Below are positions 25,083-34,724 of a stretch of DNA of 49,700 bases, in pieces (the stretch's first letter is position 1; the number at the start of each line of letters is the position of its first letter). The position numbers were made by a program, and so were the translations under genes. This DNA is from a bacterium. GTDB taxonomy: Bacteria; RUG730; JAAEPJ01. The stretch covers positions 1 through 49,700 of the forward strand of contig JAAEPJ010000116.1 of the NCBI GenBank assembly GCA_024222485.1, in the 5' to 3' direction. The notes under the pieces are model-generated. The model was not told where the DNA came from, did no database searches, and worked only from the letters and a program-made list of their open reading frames with translations.

Positions 25083-25510
25083 AAGGAACTTACTCCTATT
25101 TGAATAGGATGAATTGGTTTATGGTCGTCATCAGCAACCGTACTATTTAAGATATCAAAACCATCTTGATTAAAAATAAGAGTATATGCGCCATAAAGAC
25201 CAATCCCTTTTTCCCTCCGCAACATTTGTGACCATCCTCCGGATAAAAGAGCAATCTCACTAATCTCAAATCCCTCCGGTTCATCAACCGCAATATCTAA
25301 ATCAAATAGACTGGAAGCATATCTATCATGCTCTGCAAAATAATCTTCTTGAGAAGAATAGACGGCTGATAAATAATTAAAGGCTTTGACAGATTTCGCT
25401 TTTTCTACAGCATCGCGTAACTTTGGCAAACCAAAAATTGCCAATGTACCTATAATAACAATTACAATTGCCAGCTCTACTAATGTAAAGCCTTGTCTAT
25501 TTTTAAACAT
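25079..25510 (-). CDS. type IV pilin-like protein
   Basis: 143 residues with a canonical class III signal: short basic leader MFKNRQG7, then F8TLVELAIVIVIIG. Mature glutamate +5 (E12) is present. The hydrophobic helix continues to about residue 30, and a globular domain follows (FNYLSAVYSSQEDYFAEHDRYASSL). It should be cut by a prepilin peptidase such as the one encoded at 43495-43929 and join a pilus or a type II-like pseudopilus. AAAGGG precedes the ATG. Its coupling to bioC (ATGA overlap) is unusual. Confidence 0.88.
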   Translation of the reverse strand: MFKNRQGFTLVELAIVIVIIGTLAIFGLPKLRDAVEKAKSVKAFNYLSAVYSSQEDYFAEHDRYASSLFDLDIAVDEPEGFEISEIALLSGGWSQMLRREKGIGLYGAYTLIFNQDGFDILNSTVADDDHKPIHPIQIGVSSF

Positions 25511-25768
25511 TCTAATCCCTTTATTTTTATATTTTTCTTACCTTGAAAAAGCCCAAGCTCTTTTGTTAAAAATTCAGCATTATTTTCACCTAACGGAATC
25601 TTATTCTTTTATCCCAAAAGATGAAAAGATCCAAAGATTATAATTAGGAAAAAAATCAATACGAAGATAACTTCCTCAATTTGAAGTTTTCATCATACAC
25701 AAATATTTGAAAACGGCTAAAACAATCCAAGTAACATTAGTCTGTATTAACAAAATGCTTAGCTCGGA

Positions 25769-26566
25769 TTAAGTCGAAAGCGCTACAGACCTGTCTTTAG
25801 CTTTTTTTAAAGCACTTTTAACAATTCCTTGTAAATTATTATCATCAAAAAATTCACAAGCGGCCTGAGTCGTACCACCCTTGGATGTTACTTTTTCTCT
25901 TAAAGTTTTAGGGTCATCACTAGAGTTAAGTAGCATAAAACCAGAACCATAAACTGTTTGGATCGCTAACTGTTTAGCAACATCTGGGCTAAGTCCCAGA
26001 TCCATCCCTGCAGTTATCATTGCTTCTGCTAGATAAAAAACATAAGCCGGACCACTCCCTGAAAGTGCGGTTACAGCATCCAAATCATTTTCTGACACTT
26101 CAATTGCCAAGCCAATTGAATCCAATATTTTTCTGCTAAATTCACGGTTGGTATTATTAACTGTCTCACTGAAACTATACCCTATGGCACCTTTTGAAAA
26201 AAGTGCAGGAGTATTCGGCATTACACGCGCTATTTGGATAGGTATTTTTGTTTTAATACTTGCGACAATATTGGCAATTCTTACTCCAGCCATAATCGAA
26301 AAAATTAAGATGGATTCATGAAGATACGGCTCAATCATTCTAATCGCTTCGTTAGCATTTTGTGGTTTAACAGCTAAAACAAAAATCTCCATATTCTTTA
26401 AATTTTCCACAGAAATATCAACGGCATATTTTTCTTTTAAAAAAGCTAATCTCTCTAGATTGATATCTACACATAAAATATCCGAAGGGGAAATAAAGGC
26501 TAACAACCCTTTAATAATTGCCTCTGCCATATTCCCAGAACCAATAAAAGCTATTTTTTTGTTCAT
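25769..26566 (-). CDS. proC: pyrroline-5-carboxylate reductase
   Basis: 265 residues, normal length. The NAD(P)-binding loop is FIGSGNMAEAI (residues 7-17); the family signature ALSGSGPAYVFYLAEAM is at about 166-182; the C-terminal helix TSKGGTTQAACEFF is conserved. It reduces pyrroline-5-carboxylate to proline. It is the last gene of the tolC-like-hldD-rsmD-proC run, 42 bases after rsmD. Confidence 0.97.
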   Translation of the reverse strand: MNKKIAFIGSGNMAEAIIKGLLAFISPSDILCVDINLERLAFLKEKYAVDISVENLKNMEIFVLAVKPQNANEAIRMIEPYLHESILIFSIMAGVRIANIVASIKTKIPIQIARVMPNTPALFSKGAIGYSFSETVNNTNREFSRKILDSIGLAIEVSENDLDAVTALSGSGPAYVFYLAEAMITAGMDLGLSPDVAKQLAIQTVYGSGFMLLNSSDDPKTLREKVTSKGGTTQAACEFFDDNNLQGIVKSALKKAKDRSVALST

Positions 26567-26608
26567 TATTTACTCCAATTTTTCAGGCAAAAACACCTCT
26601 AAAGACCT

Positions 26609-27160
26609 CTAAACGATTTTATAAAAGCTTAAAATCGTATCACCGTATTTTTTATCTCGATATTTTCTGAGCTTTTTTGTTTCTTCTGGAAGAATCTCTT
26701 TGATATGGTGTTGCAATAAAATCACCGTATTATCTTTTAAAAAATGACAATGATCCAATGCATCTAAAATACCCTCACAAAAATATGCAGGATAAGGTGG
26801 TCCCGCAAAAACAATATCAAATTTCTGCCGATCAAAGGCTCTTAAAAACTCAAAAACATCTGTACAAATAACCTCAGACTCATCAATCATTTTACAATAA
26901 TTCAAATTCCATCTTATACAATCACACACTCTTTTATCCAGCTCAACAGAAACCAAACTTTGAGCCCCTCTTGACAAGGCCTCAATCCCTACCGCCCCTG
27001 TCCCACAAAAAAGATCAAGAAACACTGAATCTTTCAGATAAGGTGTTAAAATATCAAACATTGATTTTCTAACACGCGCTAAAATCGGGCGGGTTCCTTC
27101 ACCAGGAGGACCCTTTAACATAAAGCCTTTACACTCACCTCCAATCACTCTAATCGCCAT
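26609..27160 (-). CDS. rsmD: 16S rRNA (guanine-966-N2)-methyltransferase
   Basis: 183 residues, the length of RsmD. RVIGGECKGFMLKGPPGEGTRPILARVRKSMFDIL (start to about residue 38) is the family N-terminus; SAM motif I is FLDLFCGTGAVGIEALSRGA (47-66). The catalytic (D/N)PPY motif reads G120-P-P-Y123 (FAGPPYPAYF); the usual aspartate, which contacts the target amino group, is replaced by glycine. The rest is intact. It starts directly before the hldD stop with no gap. Confidence 0.92.
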   Translation of the reverse strand: MAIRVIGGECKGFMLKGPPGEGTRPILARVRKSMFDILTPYLKDSVFLDLFCGTGAVGIEALSRGAQSLVSVELDKRVCDCIRWNLNYCKMIDESEVICTDVFEFLRAFDRQKFDIVFAGPPYPAYFCEGILDALDHCHFLKDNTVILLQHHIKEILPEETKKLRKYRDKKYGDTILSFYKIV

Positions 27161-28141
27161 TTATTCTGCACCTAAATAAGAATCTTCCGCTAAATAATTC
27201 TTAACATAATCACTTACAGCATCTTCTGGTAAATAAAAATCATACGCACCTATCATCCTTAAAGTTTTGCTCATATCAGCTTCAGTAAAATATTGATACT
27301 TTCCCTGTAAAACATCAGGCATTTCTATATACTCAATATGCTCTTTAATATTCATGGCCATAAAAAGTGCTCCGGCCAAACGATTCCAAGAATTTGCCTG
27401 ACCAGTTCCCACATTATAAATCCCACTTTTACCAACCTCAGCCAGTTTACAAACAATGGATACAGCATCTTTTACATAAATAAAATCGCGCAGCTGCTCG
27501 CCATCGCCATATTCAGGTTTATAAGACTTAAACAAAGCAATCTTTCCCGTTTCTTTAATTTGAGAATAAGCCTTATTAATCACACTACGCATCTCAGCTT
27601 TATGATTTTCATTCGGACCATAGACATTAAAAAATTTAATACCAATGACTGTATTTTTCGCATCAAAATAGCCTTGTTTGATTGCCCAAGTATCGAAAAT
27701 ATGCTTTGAATAACCATACATATTAAGAGGTTTAAGTCCGGCGACTGATTTATCTGAGTATCCTTCCGCACCATCACCATAAGTAGCAGCACTTGAAGCA
27801 TAAATAAATTTCACATTTTTTTTGCAACAATATTCGGCTAAAATTTTAGTGTATTCATAATTATTTTCAACCAAATAGCTCGCATTCTGTTCTTGAGTAC
27901 TAGAACAAGCCCCTAAGTGATAAACAGTTTCTAGCTTAACATCATCATAAATACCATGATAAAGGTTATCTAAAAAAAGATCTTTCTCAATATAATCAAT
28001 AAATTTAAGATTAACCAGATTTTTCCATTTTTCAGTCTTCCCAAGATTATCTACGATCAGAATATCGTCAATATTCTTCTGATTCAAATACCAGACCAAA
28101 GCACTCCCAATAAATCCTGCTCCACCTGTGACAATAATCAT
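27161..28141 (-). CDS. hldD: ADP-L-glycero-D-manno-heptose-6-epimerase
   Basis: 326 residues. MIIVTGGAGFIGSALVWYLN is the NADP-binding start; HLGACSSTQEQNASYLVENNYEYTK (about 71-95), SSAATYGDG and the catalytic Y-x-x-x-K in MYGYSKHIFD are typical of HldD (RfaD), as is FFNVYGPNENHKAEMRSV. It makes the L,D-heptose donor for the inner core of lipopolysaccharide, which implies an outer membrane. The start at 28141 has GGAGGGG before it; the in-frame extension to 28213 has no family sequence. Confidence 0.95.
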   Translation of the reverse strand: MIIVTGGAGFIGSALVWYLNQKNIDDILIVDNLGKTEKWKNLVNLKFIDYIEKDLFLDNLYHGIYDDVKLETVYHLGACSSTQEQNASYLVENNYEYTKILAEYCCKKNVKFIYASSAATYGDGAEGYSDKSVAGLKPLNMYGYSKHIFDTWAIKQGYFDAKNTVIGIKFFNVYGPNENHKAEMRSVINKAYSQIKETGKIALFKSYKPEYGDGEQLRDFIYVKDAVSIVCKLAEVGKSGIYNVGTGQANSWNRLAGALFMAMNIKEHIEYIEMPDVLQGKYQYFTEADMSKTLRMIGAYDFYLPEDAVSDYVKNYLAEDSYLGAE

Positions 28142-28218
28142 TTTACCCCTCCACAATAATAAAAATTTATACGGGCTATTCACATCATTCTGCTCAGAAA
28201 TAATAATTATCAATAAAC

Positions 28219-29568
28219 TTAAACATCCACCTTAATCTCCTGCTTAAAGATATTTTGTTTATTAATTAATATGTCTGTCGCTTCCTTCCAATTTAAAATT
28301 AAAATTCTTAAGGATAAAGTTCTGGAGATTCTCTGAAATTTAAACTGCTCAAAACGATTAATAGAGTCTAAATAATCATTAAAACTAAGCCGTCCTTGCA
28401 GGTAATATTTTTTATCCTCTTTCATGACAATCTCTGACTGCTTAACCTTATCATCTGCCGTCTCTATTAAGCTTTGCATAAGCTTAATATCCTCATAAAG
28501 ATTTAACAGCTGTGTCTCTACATCATACTTATTATTCCCTGTAACCAACAAGTTCGCATCATGCGCAATTTCTGATACTTGCTCAATCGCCGCATTTTTA
28601 TGATCAAAAAAACTGGTCTGGTATTCTAAGCCGACACTAAAACTCTTTTTTAAAGTATCATTATCAGAAACTGCAGCGGACACAAGCAAGCTGTCTGCTA
28701 AGTCTTCTTTACTTATTTTAAGATCTAAAAGTGAAGAATCATTAACGATCTTAAATAAATAATAAGTTCTACTATTTTCCTTAAACCCTTGATAACTTTT
28801 CAAAAAATCTGCATCAAAAATTGGTAAGTCTAAATTAAAATCAGGCACTAAATTTTCTTCTTTTTCTAAGCGTACAGACTGTTTAATGTGGTTGTAGTAT
28901 TTCTTATAGTCTGTTTTTGCGGATCCTAAACTTTCCTTTTTAATTATTACTTGAATATAAGATTGCGTCAAATCACTTTTACTTACAATATTATGTTTAT
29001 TTTTAGCCTGCATATTCTGATAAAGAGTTAAACTATCATCATAATTACGCTGAGCCAATTGCAAATTTGCATAGGCTAAGCTCCAAGAATAATAAAAAGT
29101 CATAAGCTCTGCTAAATACTGTTCATAGGCCTCGACAACTTGATAATAAATGACTTCATTCTCTTTATCAATTTTTTCTAATTGCAACCGATTCAATCGT
29201 CCAAAAGCATTTCTAATCAAACTTTGGCTAACAGCAATATTGGCTTTGGGATCGACATCATTTTCATGGTCATAAATATAAGATAAAGAAGTCGTTAACC
29301 CTTGATTTAGAAATAAACGGCTTAAAGATATCTTAATCGGATCTAGCTCTCCAAAAGAATAGGAACTCTTAACTGCCATTAAAAGTTCTTCACTCGGCAT
29401 ACCTATGAGTGGCTGATACTTTAATTGCAATTCTGCTATCAAAATTTCTTCAAACTCAGAATTCTTAGCCGTAGCTAAAATGACAAACTCCTCAATATTA
29501 AGCAACTGTTTTGCAGATACGCCAACCACTAAAATTAAAATATATAAAAATACAATAATATTTTTCAT
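28219..29568 (-). CDS. TolC-like outer-membrane channel protein
   Basis: 449 residues. Signal peptide residues 1-19 (cut near VSA-KQ). The mature part has two helical hairpin regions rich in coiled-coil-like sequence (about 135-235 and 330-425) separated by strands, with the VVEAYEQYLAELMTFYYSWSLAYANLQLAQRNY segment and the repeated equivalent KVKQSEIVMKEDKKYYLQGRLSFNDYLDSINRF, as in the outer-membrane efflux family. It probably forms a trimeric exit duct for an exporter; no inner-membrane pump genes are adjacent. It is first in a run with hldD, rsmD and proC. Confidence 0.82.
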   Translation of the reverse strand: MKNIIVFLYILILVVGVSAKQLLNIEEFVILATAKNSEFEEILIAELQLKYQPLIGMPSEELLMAVKSSYSFGELDPIKISLSRLFLNQGLTTSLSYIYDHENDVDPKANIAVSQSLIRNAFGRLNRLQLEKIDKENEVIYYQVVEAYEQYLAELMTFYYSWSLAYANLQLAQRNYDDSLTLYQNMQAKNKHNIVSKSDLTQSYIQVIIKKESLGSAKTDYKKYYNHIKQSVRLEKEENLVPDFNLDLPIFDADFLKSYQGFKENSRTYYLFKIVNDSSLLDLKISKEDLADSLLVSAAVSDNDTLKKSFSVGLEYQTSFFDHKNAAIEQVSEIAHDANLLVTGNNKYDVETQLLNLYEDIKLMQSLIETADDKVKQSEIVMKEDKKYYLQGRLSFNDYLDSINRFEQFKFQRISRTLSLRILILNWKEATDILINKQNIFKQEIKVDV

Positions 29569-29880
29569 CTAAAAATCTCCAAGATCTGTCAATTCCCCAA
29601 AAACTTCTGCATTCATTAAATAAAATATTATACAAACAAAACCCTCTAAAAAAAACACCTATTTTAATTGATACTATTTTAGTATAATTTTTTATTGACT
29701 TACATTTAATTCTTAACTAAAATTTTATTCAAAAGATCATAATTTAAACTCTCTTTAAAAATAAAATACTGATTTTTTATTATAAAATAAGCTAATAGGC
29801 AAATAAAATTTTAATTTAGATTTTTTTACTTAAATTGTTTATTCTATAATAATTAAATAAATATCCCAAGGAGTAACTTA
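29569..29880. other. AT-rich divergent spacer between the tolC-like gene and the nifU-like gene
   Basis: 312 very AT-rich bases. A small palindrome ATACTA-TTT-TAGTAT lies at 29671-29685 and is followed by a T-rich stretch. A perfect TATAAT at 29845-29850 precedes the nifU-like gene, without a good -35. No gene was seen. Confidence 0.4.
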
Positions 29881-30108
29881 ATGTTAAAAGAAAAAGTTTT
29901 AAAAGCACTGGAAAAAGTAAGACCATCACTACAAATGGATGGCGGAGACATTGAGCTAATAAGTATTAACGAAAAAACAAAAGTAGTGACAGTGAGACTA
30001 CAAGGCAGCTGTAGTGGTTGCCCAATGTCTGCAATGACACTTAAACATAGTGTAGAAAAAACAATCAAGGAAGAAGTCCCAGAGGTAACAGCAGTAGAAG
30101 CTATTTAA
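29881..30108 (+). CDS. NifU C-terminal-type Fe-S scaffold
   Basis: 75 residues, one stand-alone NifU-C (Nfu) domain. QMDGGDIEL (residues 18-26) and the cluster-binding GSC44-S-G-C47PMS are present. Nfu proteins carry a [4Fe-4S] cluster between two subunits and hand it to target enzymes. AAGGAG precedes the ATG. The cysteine desulfurase gene that supplies sulfur follows 182 bases downstream, so the two likely form one Fe-S assembly unit. Confidence 0.94.
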   Translation: MLKEKVLKALEKVRPSLQMDGGDIELISINEKTKVVTVRLQGSCSGCPMSAMTLKHSVEKTIKEEVPEVTAVEAI

Positions 30109-30139
30109 GCATAAAAATAATAATTTAACAATAAAATTC

Positions 30140-30171
30140 AGTGCTAATATATTAATATTTATATTAGCACT
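30140..30171 (+). repeat. 11-bp hairpin between nifU-like and nifS genes
   Basis: AGTGCTAATAT and ATATTAGCACT are perfect complements around a 10-base AT loop, 32 bases after the nifU-like stop. No clear T-tract follows. It may be a weak terminator or stability element. Confidence 0.5.
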
Positions 30172-30290
30172 ATTAATACTGATTTTAATATAGAAAGATC
30201 TCCCTACCTAAAAAATTATTATCCTAAAGATTAGTATTTTTAATATTTCAAAAAAAGTACAACCTAAATCTTTTAAAAAAGAAAGTATCT

Positions 30291-31463
30291 ATGAAATGCG
30301 AAACAAAAAAAACAATTTATCTTGATAATAATGCAACCACTCTTCTTGATCCACAAGTACTGGAGGTCATGCTACCATATTTAACAAATAAATTTGGAAA
30401 CCCTTCAAGCTTTCATCTATTTGGACAAGAAACAAGTGACGCACTAGAGAATGCCCGTAATACAGTTGCAGATATTCTTGGAGCCACTAACAAAGAAATT
30501 TTTTTTACTTCCGGAGGGACAGAATCAAATAACTGGATACTAAAAGGAATTGCAACTGCAAATCAAAATAAAGGCAATCATATTATTACAACAGCTGTAG
30601 AACATCATGCCGTTTTAGATACATGTAAATACTTAGAAAAAAATGGCTTTCAAGTGACTTATCTTCCTGTTGATGGAACAGGTTTAGTCTCACTTGATGC
30701 CTTAAAGTCATCCCTTACAGATCAGACCATCCTTGTTTCAATAATCGCTGCTAATAATGAAGTTGGAACATTACAACCCTTAAAAGAAATCGGAGAATTC
30801 CTCAAGTCAATTTCAGATAATTCTACGGTTCGCAGAAAAATATTTTTTCATTCTGACACAATCCAACTATTGGGAAAAATGCCTTTTAATATCAAAAACT
30901 TACACCTTGATGCCGCCTCTTTTTCCGCTCATAAAATTTATGGACCAAAAGGAATAGGTGCCGCCTATATAAAGCTTGGCACTAAAATTGACCGACTTCT
31001 CCATGGCGGATATCAAGAAAAAAATCGTCGTGCCGGCACAGAAAATGTTGGAGGAATTGTAGGTTTTGGAAAAGCGTGTGAGATTATTAAATTATACGAT
31101 AATAAATTAAAACAAAAACTTTACCAAGGATTATTAGATAATATTCCTGATATGTCTCTCAATGGTAGCTTAGAAAATTCTTTACCAAACACCTTAAATT
31201 TAAGTTTTAAGCATGTAGAAGGAGAGGGAATCGTTTTACTTTTAAACGCTCAAGGAATTGCCGTATCCAGTGGCTCAGCCTGTACATCAGGGTTGATAGA
31301 AACCTCTCATGTCTTAAAAGCAATGAATACAGATATCATTTGTGCTCGAGGATCAATTAGGTTTAGCCTTGGAAAAAATAATACTGAGCAAGAAATTTCT
31401 CAAGTAATAAAAATCTTGCCTCCAATCATTAAAAGGTTACGGAAAATGTCCCCTTTGCTTTAA
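30291..31463 (+). CDS. nifS: cysteine desulfurase (NifS/IscS family)
   Basis: 390 residues. N-terminal IYLDNNATT, TSGGTESNN, the PLP-lysine in SFSAHKIYGPKG (K215) and the mobile-loop persulfide cysteine in SSGSACTSG (C331) are all in place. It takes sulfur from cysteine for Fe-S cluster building. The short loop at the cysteine and the SSGSACTSG motif put it in group I (NifS/IscS) rather than SufS. The usual H-(S/T)-D-A-x-Q reads HSDTIQ. The ribosome site is weak. It ends 15 bases before the convergent argD end. Confidence 0.95.
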   Translation: MKCETKKTIYLDNNATTLLDPQVLEVMLPYLTNKFGNPSSFHLFGQETSDALENARNTVADILGATNKEIFFTSGGTESNNWILKGIATANQNKGNHIITTAVEHHAVLDTCKYLEKNGFQVTYLPVDGTGLVSLDALKSSLTDQTILVSIIAANNEVGTLQPLKEIGEFLKSISDNSTVRRKIFFHSDTIQLLGKMPFNIKNLHLDAASFSAHKIYGPKGIGAAYIKLGTKIDRLLHGGYQEKNRRAGTENVGGIVGFGKACEIIKLYDNKLKQKLYQGLLDNIPDMSLNGSLENSLPNTLNLSFKHVEGEGIVLLLNAQGIAVSSGSACTSGLIETSHVLKAMNTDIICARGSIRFSLGKNNTEQEISQVIKILPPIIKRLRKMSPLL

Positions 31464-31478
31464 TTATCTTAAATTTAT

Positions 31479-32627
31479 TTACCTATTTATTGCAGACTTC
31501 AAAAACTCTACTAAAGCATCAATGCTTTCTTTGCTGACAAAATAGCTTGGTAGAAATCGAATAGTTTTATCTTGCACAATATTAATGATAAACCCCTCTT
31601 TCAAAGCTTGACCGACCAAATCATCAGGCATAGTCTTAGGCTCCATGGCAATCATCAAACCAAGACCTCTCACATTATCCGTAATTTCTTTCAGTCTGCT
31701 TTTAAAATAAGCACCCATCTCATTAATATAACTCAGCTGCTCCGCTGTTAACTGTTCTAAGCCCGCTAAAGCAGCACTACATGCAACAATATTTCCACCA
31801 AAGGTCGAACCATGTGCACCATATCCAAAAATATTTTTATACTTATCATTGACAATAACAGCACCCAGTGGCAATCCAGCACCTAAGGCTTTTGCTAAAG
31901 TTACAATATCAGGCTTAATTCCATAATGCTCATACGCAAATATCTTCCCTGTACGCCCTATTCCTGTCTGGATCTCATCAACGATCAAAAGCAAGCCCTT
32001 TTCTTCACAAAAAGCGGAGAGATCTTTAACAAACTGTTTATCAGCAATATGGACTCCACCCTCACCTTGAATCAACTCGAGCATTACAGCAACAGTCTTA
32101 GCAGTTACAGCTTGTTTTACACTATTTAAGTCATTAAAAACAGCATATTTAAAACCGTCAGGAAGTGGGTCAAAACCTTGCTGAACCTTTCTCTGTCCAG
32201 TAGCTGTCAATGTTGCTAAAGTCCTGCCATGAAATGAATTGTCAAAAGTAATAATTTCATATTGATTCTCTTGGTATTTGCGTGCAAGCTTAATTGCACA
32301 TTCATTGGCTTCTGCTCCACTATTAACAAAAAATATCTTGCTACCTCCACCATAAAATCCATTCAATTTTTCTGCAAGACTTATCTGTGATTCTGTATAA
32401 AACAAGTTAGATACATGAATAAGTTTTTCTACTTGCTCTTTAATTGCATCATTAATTTTCAAATTATTATGCCCATAAACTGAAACGGAGATCCCTGTCA
32501 AAAAATCAAGATATTTATTCCCTTGATCATCAAAAAGATATTCACCTTCTGCTCTTACAAAACAGACAGGCAACCTTTTATAAGTCCCTAAAATATTATT
32601 CCCATCTTTTGCTATAAAGTTTTTCAT
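31479..32627 (-). CDS. argD: acetylornithine aminotransferase
   Basis: 382 residues, a class III PLP aminotransferase. Conserved parts are FVNSGAEANECAIKLARK (100-117), SFHGRT (131-136), the PLP-contact VDEIQTGIGRTGK (216-228) and the Schiff-base lysine in TLAKALGAGLPLGA (K246). The compact length and the FLTGISVSVYGHN start fit ArgD. It converts N-acetylglutamate semialdehyde to acetylornithine in arginine synthesis and may also serve as the succinyl-DAP aminotransferase. It appears to be a single-gene unit after the tkt terminator. Confidence 0.92.
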   Translation of the reverse strand: MKNFIAKDGNNILGTYKRLPVCFVRAEGEYLFDDQGNKYLDFLTGISVSVYGHNNLKINDAIKEQVEKLIHVSNLFYTESQISLAEKLNGFYGGGSKIFFVNSGAEANECAIKLARKYQENQYEIITFDNSFHGRTLATLTATGQRKVQQGFDPLPDGFKYAVFNDLNSVKQAVTAKTVAVMLELIQGEGGVHIADKQFVKDLSAFCEEKGLLLIVDEIQTGIGRTGKIFAYEHYGIKPDIVTLAKALGAGLPLGAVIVNDKYKNIFGYGAHGSTFGGNIVACSAALAGLEQLTAEQLSYINEMGAYFKSRLKEITDNVRGLGLMIAMEPKTMPDDLVGQALKEGFIINIVQDKTIRFLPSYFVSKESIDALVEFLKSAINR

Positions 32628-32742
32628 TGTTAGATCCCTCTAATCGTAAACAGTTGACAAATATATCCTAATTTTTTATTGCTGTAATCTTAATCATAAA
32701 AAATAATCTTGCTTTAACTGTTACTTCCTCAATTGCTAACCT

Positions 32743-32792
32743 AAAATTATCAAGCACGCCACTATTAAAGAAGAGGCGTGCTTGATAATTTT
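32743..32792 (-). terminator. intrinsic terminator of the gcvPB-lplA-tkt operon
   Basis: An 18-bp perfect stem (arms 32743-32760 and 32775-32792; core CAAGCACGCC/GGCGTGCTTG) encloses a 14-base loop, 18 bases after the stop of the transketolase C subunit. The A/T flanks of the stem give the AAAA...TTTT pattern of a bidirectional terminator. It is the clearest terminator in the window. Confidence 0.88.
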
Positions 32793-32810
32793 GAATGTTA
32801 ATTCCTTAAA

Positions 32811-33761
32811 TTATCGCTTTCTTTGTAAAACCTTTTTAACAGCCTTAACAACCTCAACATCAGTAAGACCATATTGAGCTAAAAGACCATATGGTAAACC
32901 TGACTCACCAAAACAATCTTGCATTCCAACCATTTCAACTGGCACAAATCTAGTCAAGTCTTCTGAAGTAGTTAAAACCTCAAGGACAGCGCTGCCAAAA
33001 CCACCACTAACCTGATGTTCCTCTGCTGTTACAACTGCACCTGTTTTCATTGCAAACTTAACAATGGCTTGCCGATCTATTGGTTTAACTGTATGAATAT
33101 TAACGACCTCAATAGAAATATGCTCATGCGCAAGAATTTCAGCAGCTTTTAATGCTTCGGAAACCATTACTCCACAAGCAAAAATAGTGGCATCTGCTCC
33201 TTCTTTCATAATCTTGGCTTTACCTAATTCAAAATCACAGCTTTCATTTGTAATAATTGGCATATTGGCTCTACCAAGCCTTAAAAAAGCTGGACCAATA
33301 TCTTTTGCCAAAAGCTCCGTCGCTTTTTTAGCCTCAATGTAATCACAAGGAACAACTACTTTCATATTAGGAATTACCCGCATTAAAGCAATATCCTCAA
33401 GTGCCTGATGAGTTGCACCATCAGGTCCGACTAAAAGCCCCGCATGTGTCCCCACAATTTTTACATTTAAATGGGAATAACCAACTGTATTTCTAATCTG
33501 CTCCCATGCACGACCTGTTGCAAAGATACTATAAGCACTTATAAAGGGAATCTTCCCCGTCAAAGAAAGTCCTGCCGCTTCACAAATTAAATCCTGCTCT
33601 GAAATGCCCACATTAAAAAACCGTTCAGGGAATTCCTTTGCAAATAAATGAGAAGCAGTAGACTCTGTCACATCTGCACTCAAAACCACAATATTTTTAT
33701 TTTTTTTGCCAAGCTCGACAATAGCTTCACCATAACCAAATCTTGTTGCTTTTTTCTCCAT
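32811..33761 (-). CDS. transketolase, C-terminal subunit
   Basis: 316 residues, holding the pyrimidine-binding and C-terminal domains of transketolase. The catalytic glutamate that activates thiamine diphosphate is in FNVGISEQDLICEAAGL (about 48-64); GTHAGLLVGPDGATHQALEDIALMR (about 104-128) is typical. The start follows the stop of the N-terminal subunit gene by 2 bases. The two chains form one enzyme that moves two-carbon units between sugar phosphates. Split transketolases are known in archaea and several bacterial phyla. Confidence 0.95.
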   Translation of the reverse strand: MEKKATRFGYGEAIVELGKKNKNIVVLSADVTESTASHLFAKEFPERFFNVGISEQDLICEAAGLSLTGKIPFISAYSIFATGRAWEQIRNTVGYSHLNVKIVGTHAGLLVGPDGATHQALEDIALMRVIPNMKVVVPCDYIEAKKATELLAKDIGPAFLRLGRANMPIITNESCDFELGKAKIMKEGADATIFACGVMVSEALKAAEILAHEHISIEVVNIHTVKPIDRQAIVKFAMKTGAVVTAEEHQVSGGFGSAVLEVLTTSEDLTRFVPVEMVGMQDCFGESGLPYGLLAQYGLTDVEVVKAVKKVLQRKR

Positions 33762-33763
33762 GA

Positions 33764-34603
33764 TTAAACACCTAAATCCTTTTCCTCAATTTCTTGAAGA
33801 GCTAGTTCTTTCTCTTCACTATTTGGAGCTTTACCATGCCAACCAGCCTTATTCTCCATAAAAGAAACACCTTTACCTTTAATGGTCTCTGCAATAATCA
33901 CTGTTGGTTTATCTAAGTTTGCAGCTAAAAATTCATCATATGCTGCAAAAATTTCCGAATATTTATGCCCATCAACCTCAAGCACATGCCAACCAAAACT
34001 TTTAAACTTAGAAGCTAAAGGCTCTACACTCTTAATATCTTCAGTAAAACCATCAATTTGAATTTTATTATTATCAACAATCGCACATAAGTTGTTTAGC
34101 TTAAACTGTGCCGCGGTCATAACGGCTTCCCAAATTTGACCAGACTGCAACTCCCCATCCCCCAAAAGTGCATACGCTTTTGAGTCTTTCTTATCAAGCT
34201 TAAAACCAATTGCCATCCCAGAGGCAATCGAAAGACCTTGACCAAGGGAACCCGTTGCAACCTCAACACCAGGAAGCTCAGAGACAGAACTAGGATGACC
34301 TTGAAGCCGAGAACAACTTTGTCTCAGAGTATCTAACTCATCCGTTGGAAAATATCCTGACCTAGCTAAACAAGAATACAGTGTAGGGCAGACATGCCCC
34401 TTAGAAAAAACAACCATATCTCTCTCTGACCACTCAGGGTTTTCAGAGTGATGTTTCAAGTATTTAAAATATAACGCAACCATTAATTCCACACAAGAAA
34501 GCGAACCACCGGGGTGACCACTTCCTGCACAAAAAAGCATATTAATAATATCTTTTCTAACTGTTTTGCCTAATTCAACAAATTTTTTGATATTTATTTC
34601 CAT
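33764..34603 (-). CDS. transketolase, N-terminal subunit
   Basis: 279 residues, the thiamine-diphosphate-binding half. CAGSGHPGGSLSCVELMVALY (about 26-46), FSKGHVCPTLYSCLA and the Mg-ThDP motif GDGELQSGQIWEA (about 147-159) then NNKIQIDG (about 177-184) are visible. It needs the C-terminal subunit encoded 2 bases downstream. Together they would run the non-oxidative pentose phosphate pathway. Confidence 0.95.
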   Translation of the reverse strand: MEINIKKFVELGKTVRKDIINMLFCAGSGHPGGSLSCVELMVALYFKYLKHHSENPEWSERDMVVFSKGHVCPTLYSCLARSGYFPTDELDTLRQSCSRLQGHPSSVSELPGVEVATGSLGQGLSIASGMAIGFKLDKKDSKAYALLGDGELQSGQIWEAVMTAAQFKLNNLCAIVDNNKIQIDGFTEDIKSVEPLASKFKSFGWHVLEVDGHKYSEIFAAYDEFLAANLDKPTVIIAETIKGKGVSFMENKAGWHGKAPNSEEKELALQEIEEKDLGV

Positions 34604-34724
34604 TTAAACAACTGTCTCCTCGAAATTTAATCTAGCTATTTTAGCTTTATTAGTAAAATTGTGCAATGAGATTTTCAGCTTACATCCGTTTAGAAAAAAT
34701 ACGTAAAATACTTCTAAGGTCCAA

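Noticed and set aside
30140-30171. Second CIRCE element near nifS
   Set aside because: The half-sites GTGCTAA and TTAGCAC are in the reverse (everted) order and extend into an AT stem, so it is a hairpin, not a HrcA operator.
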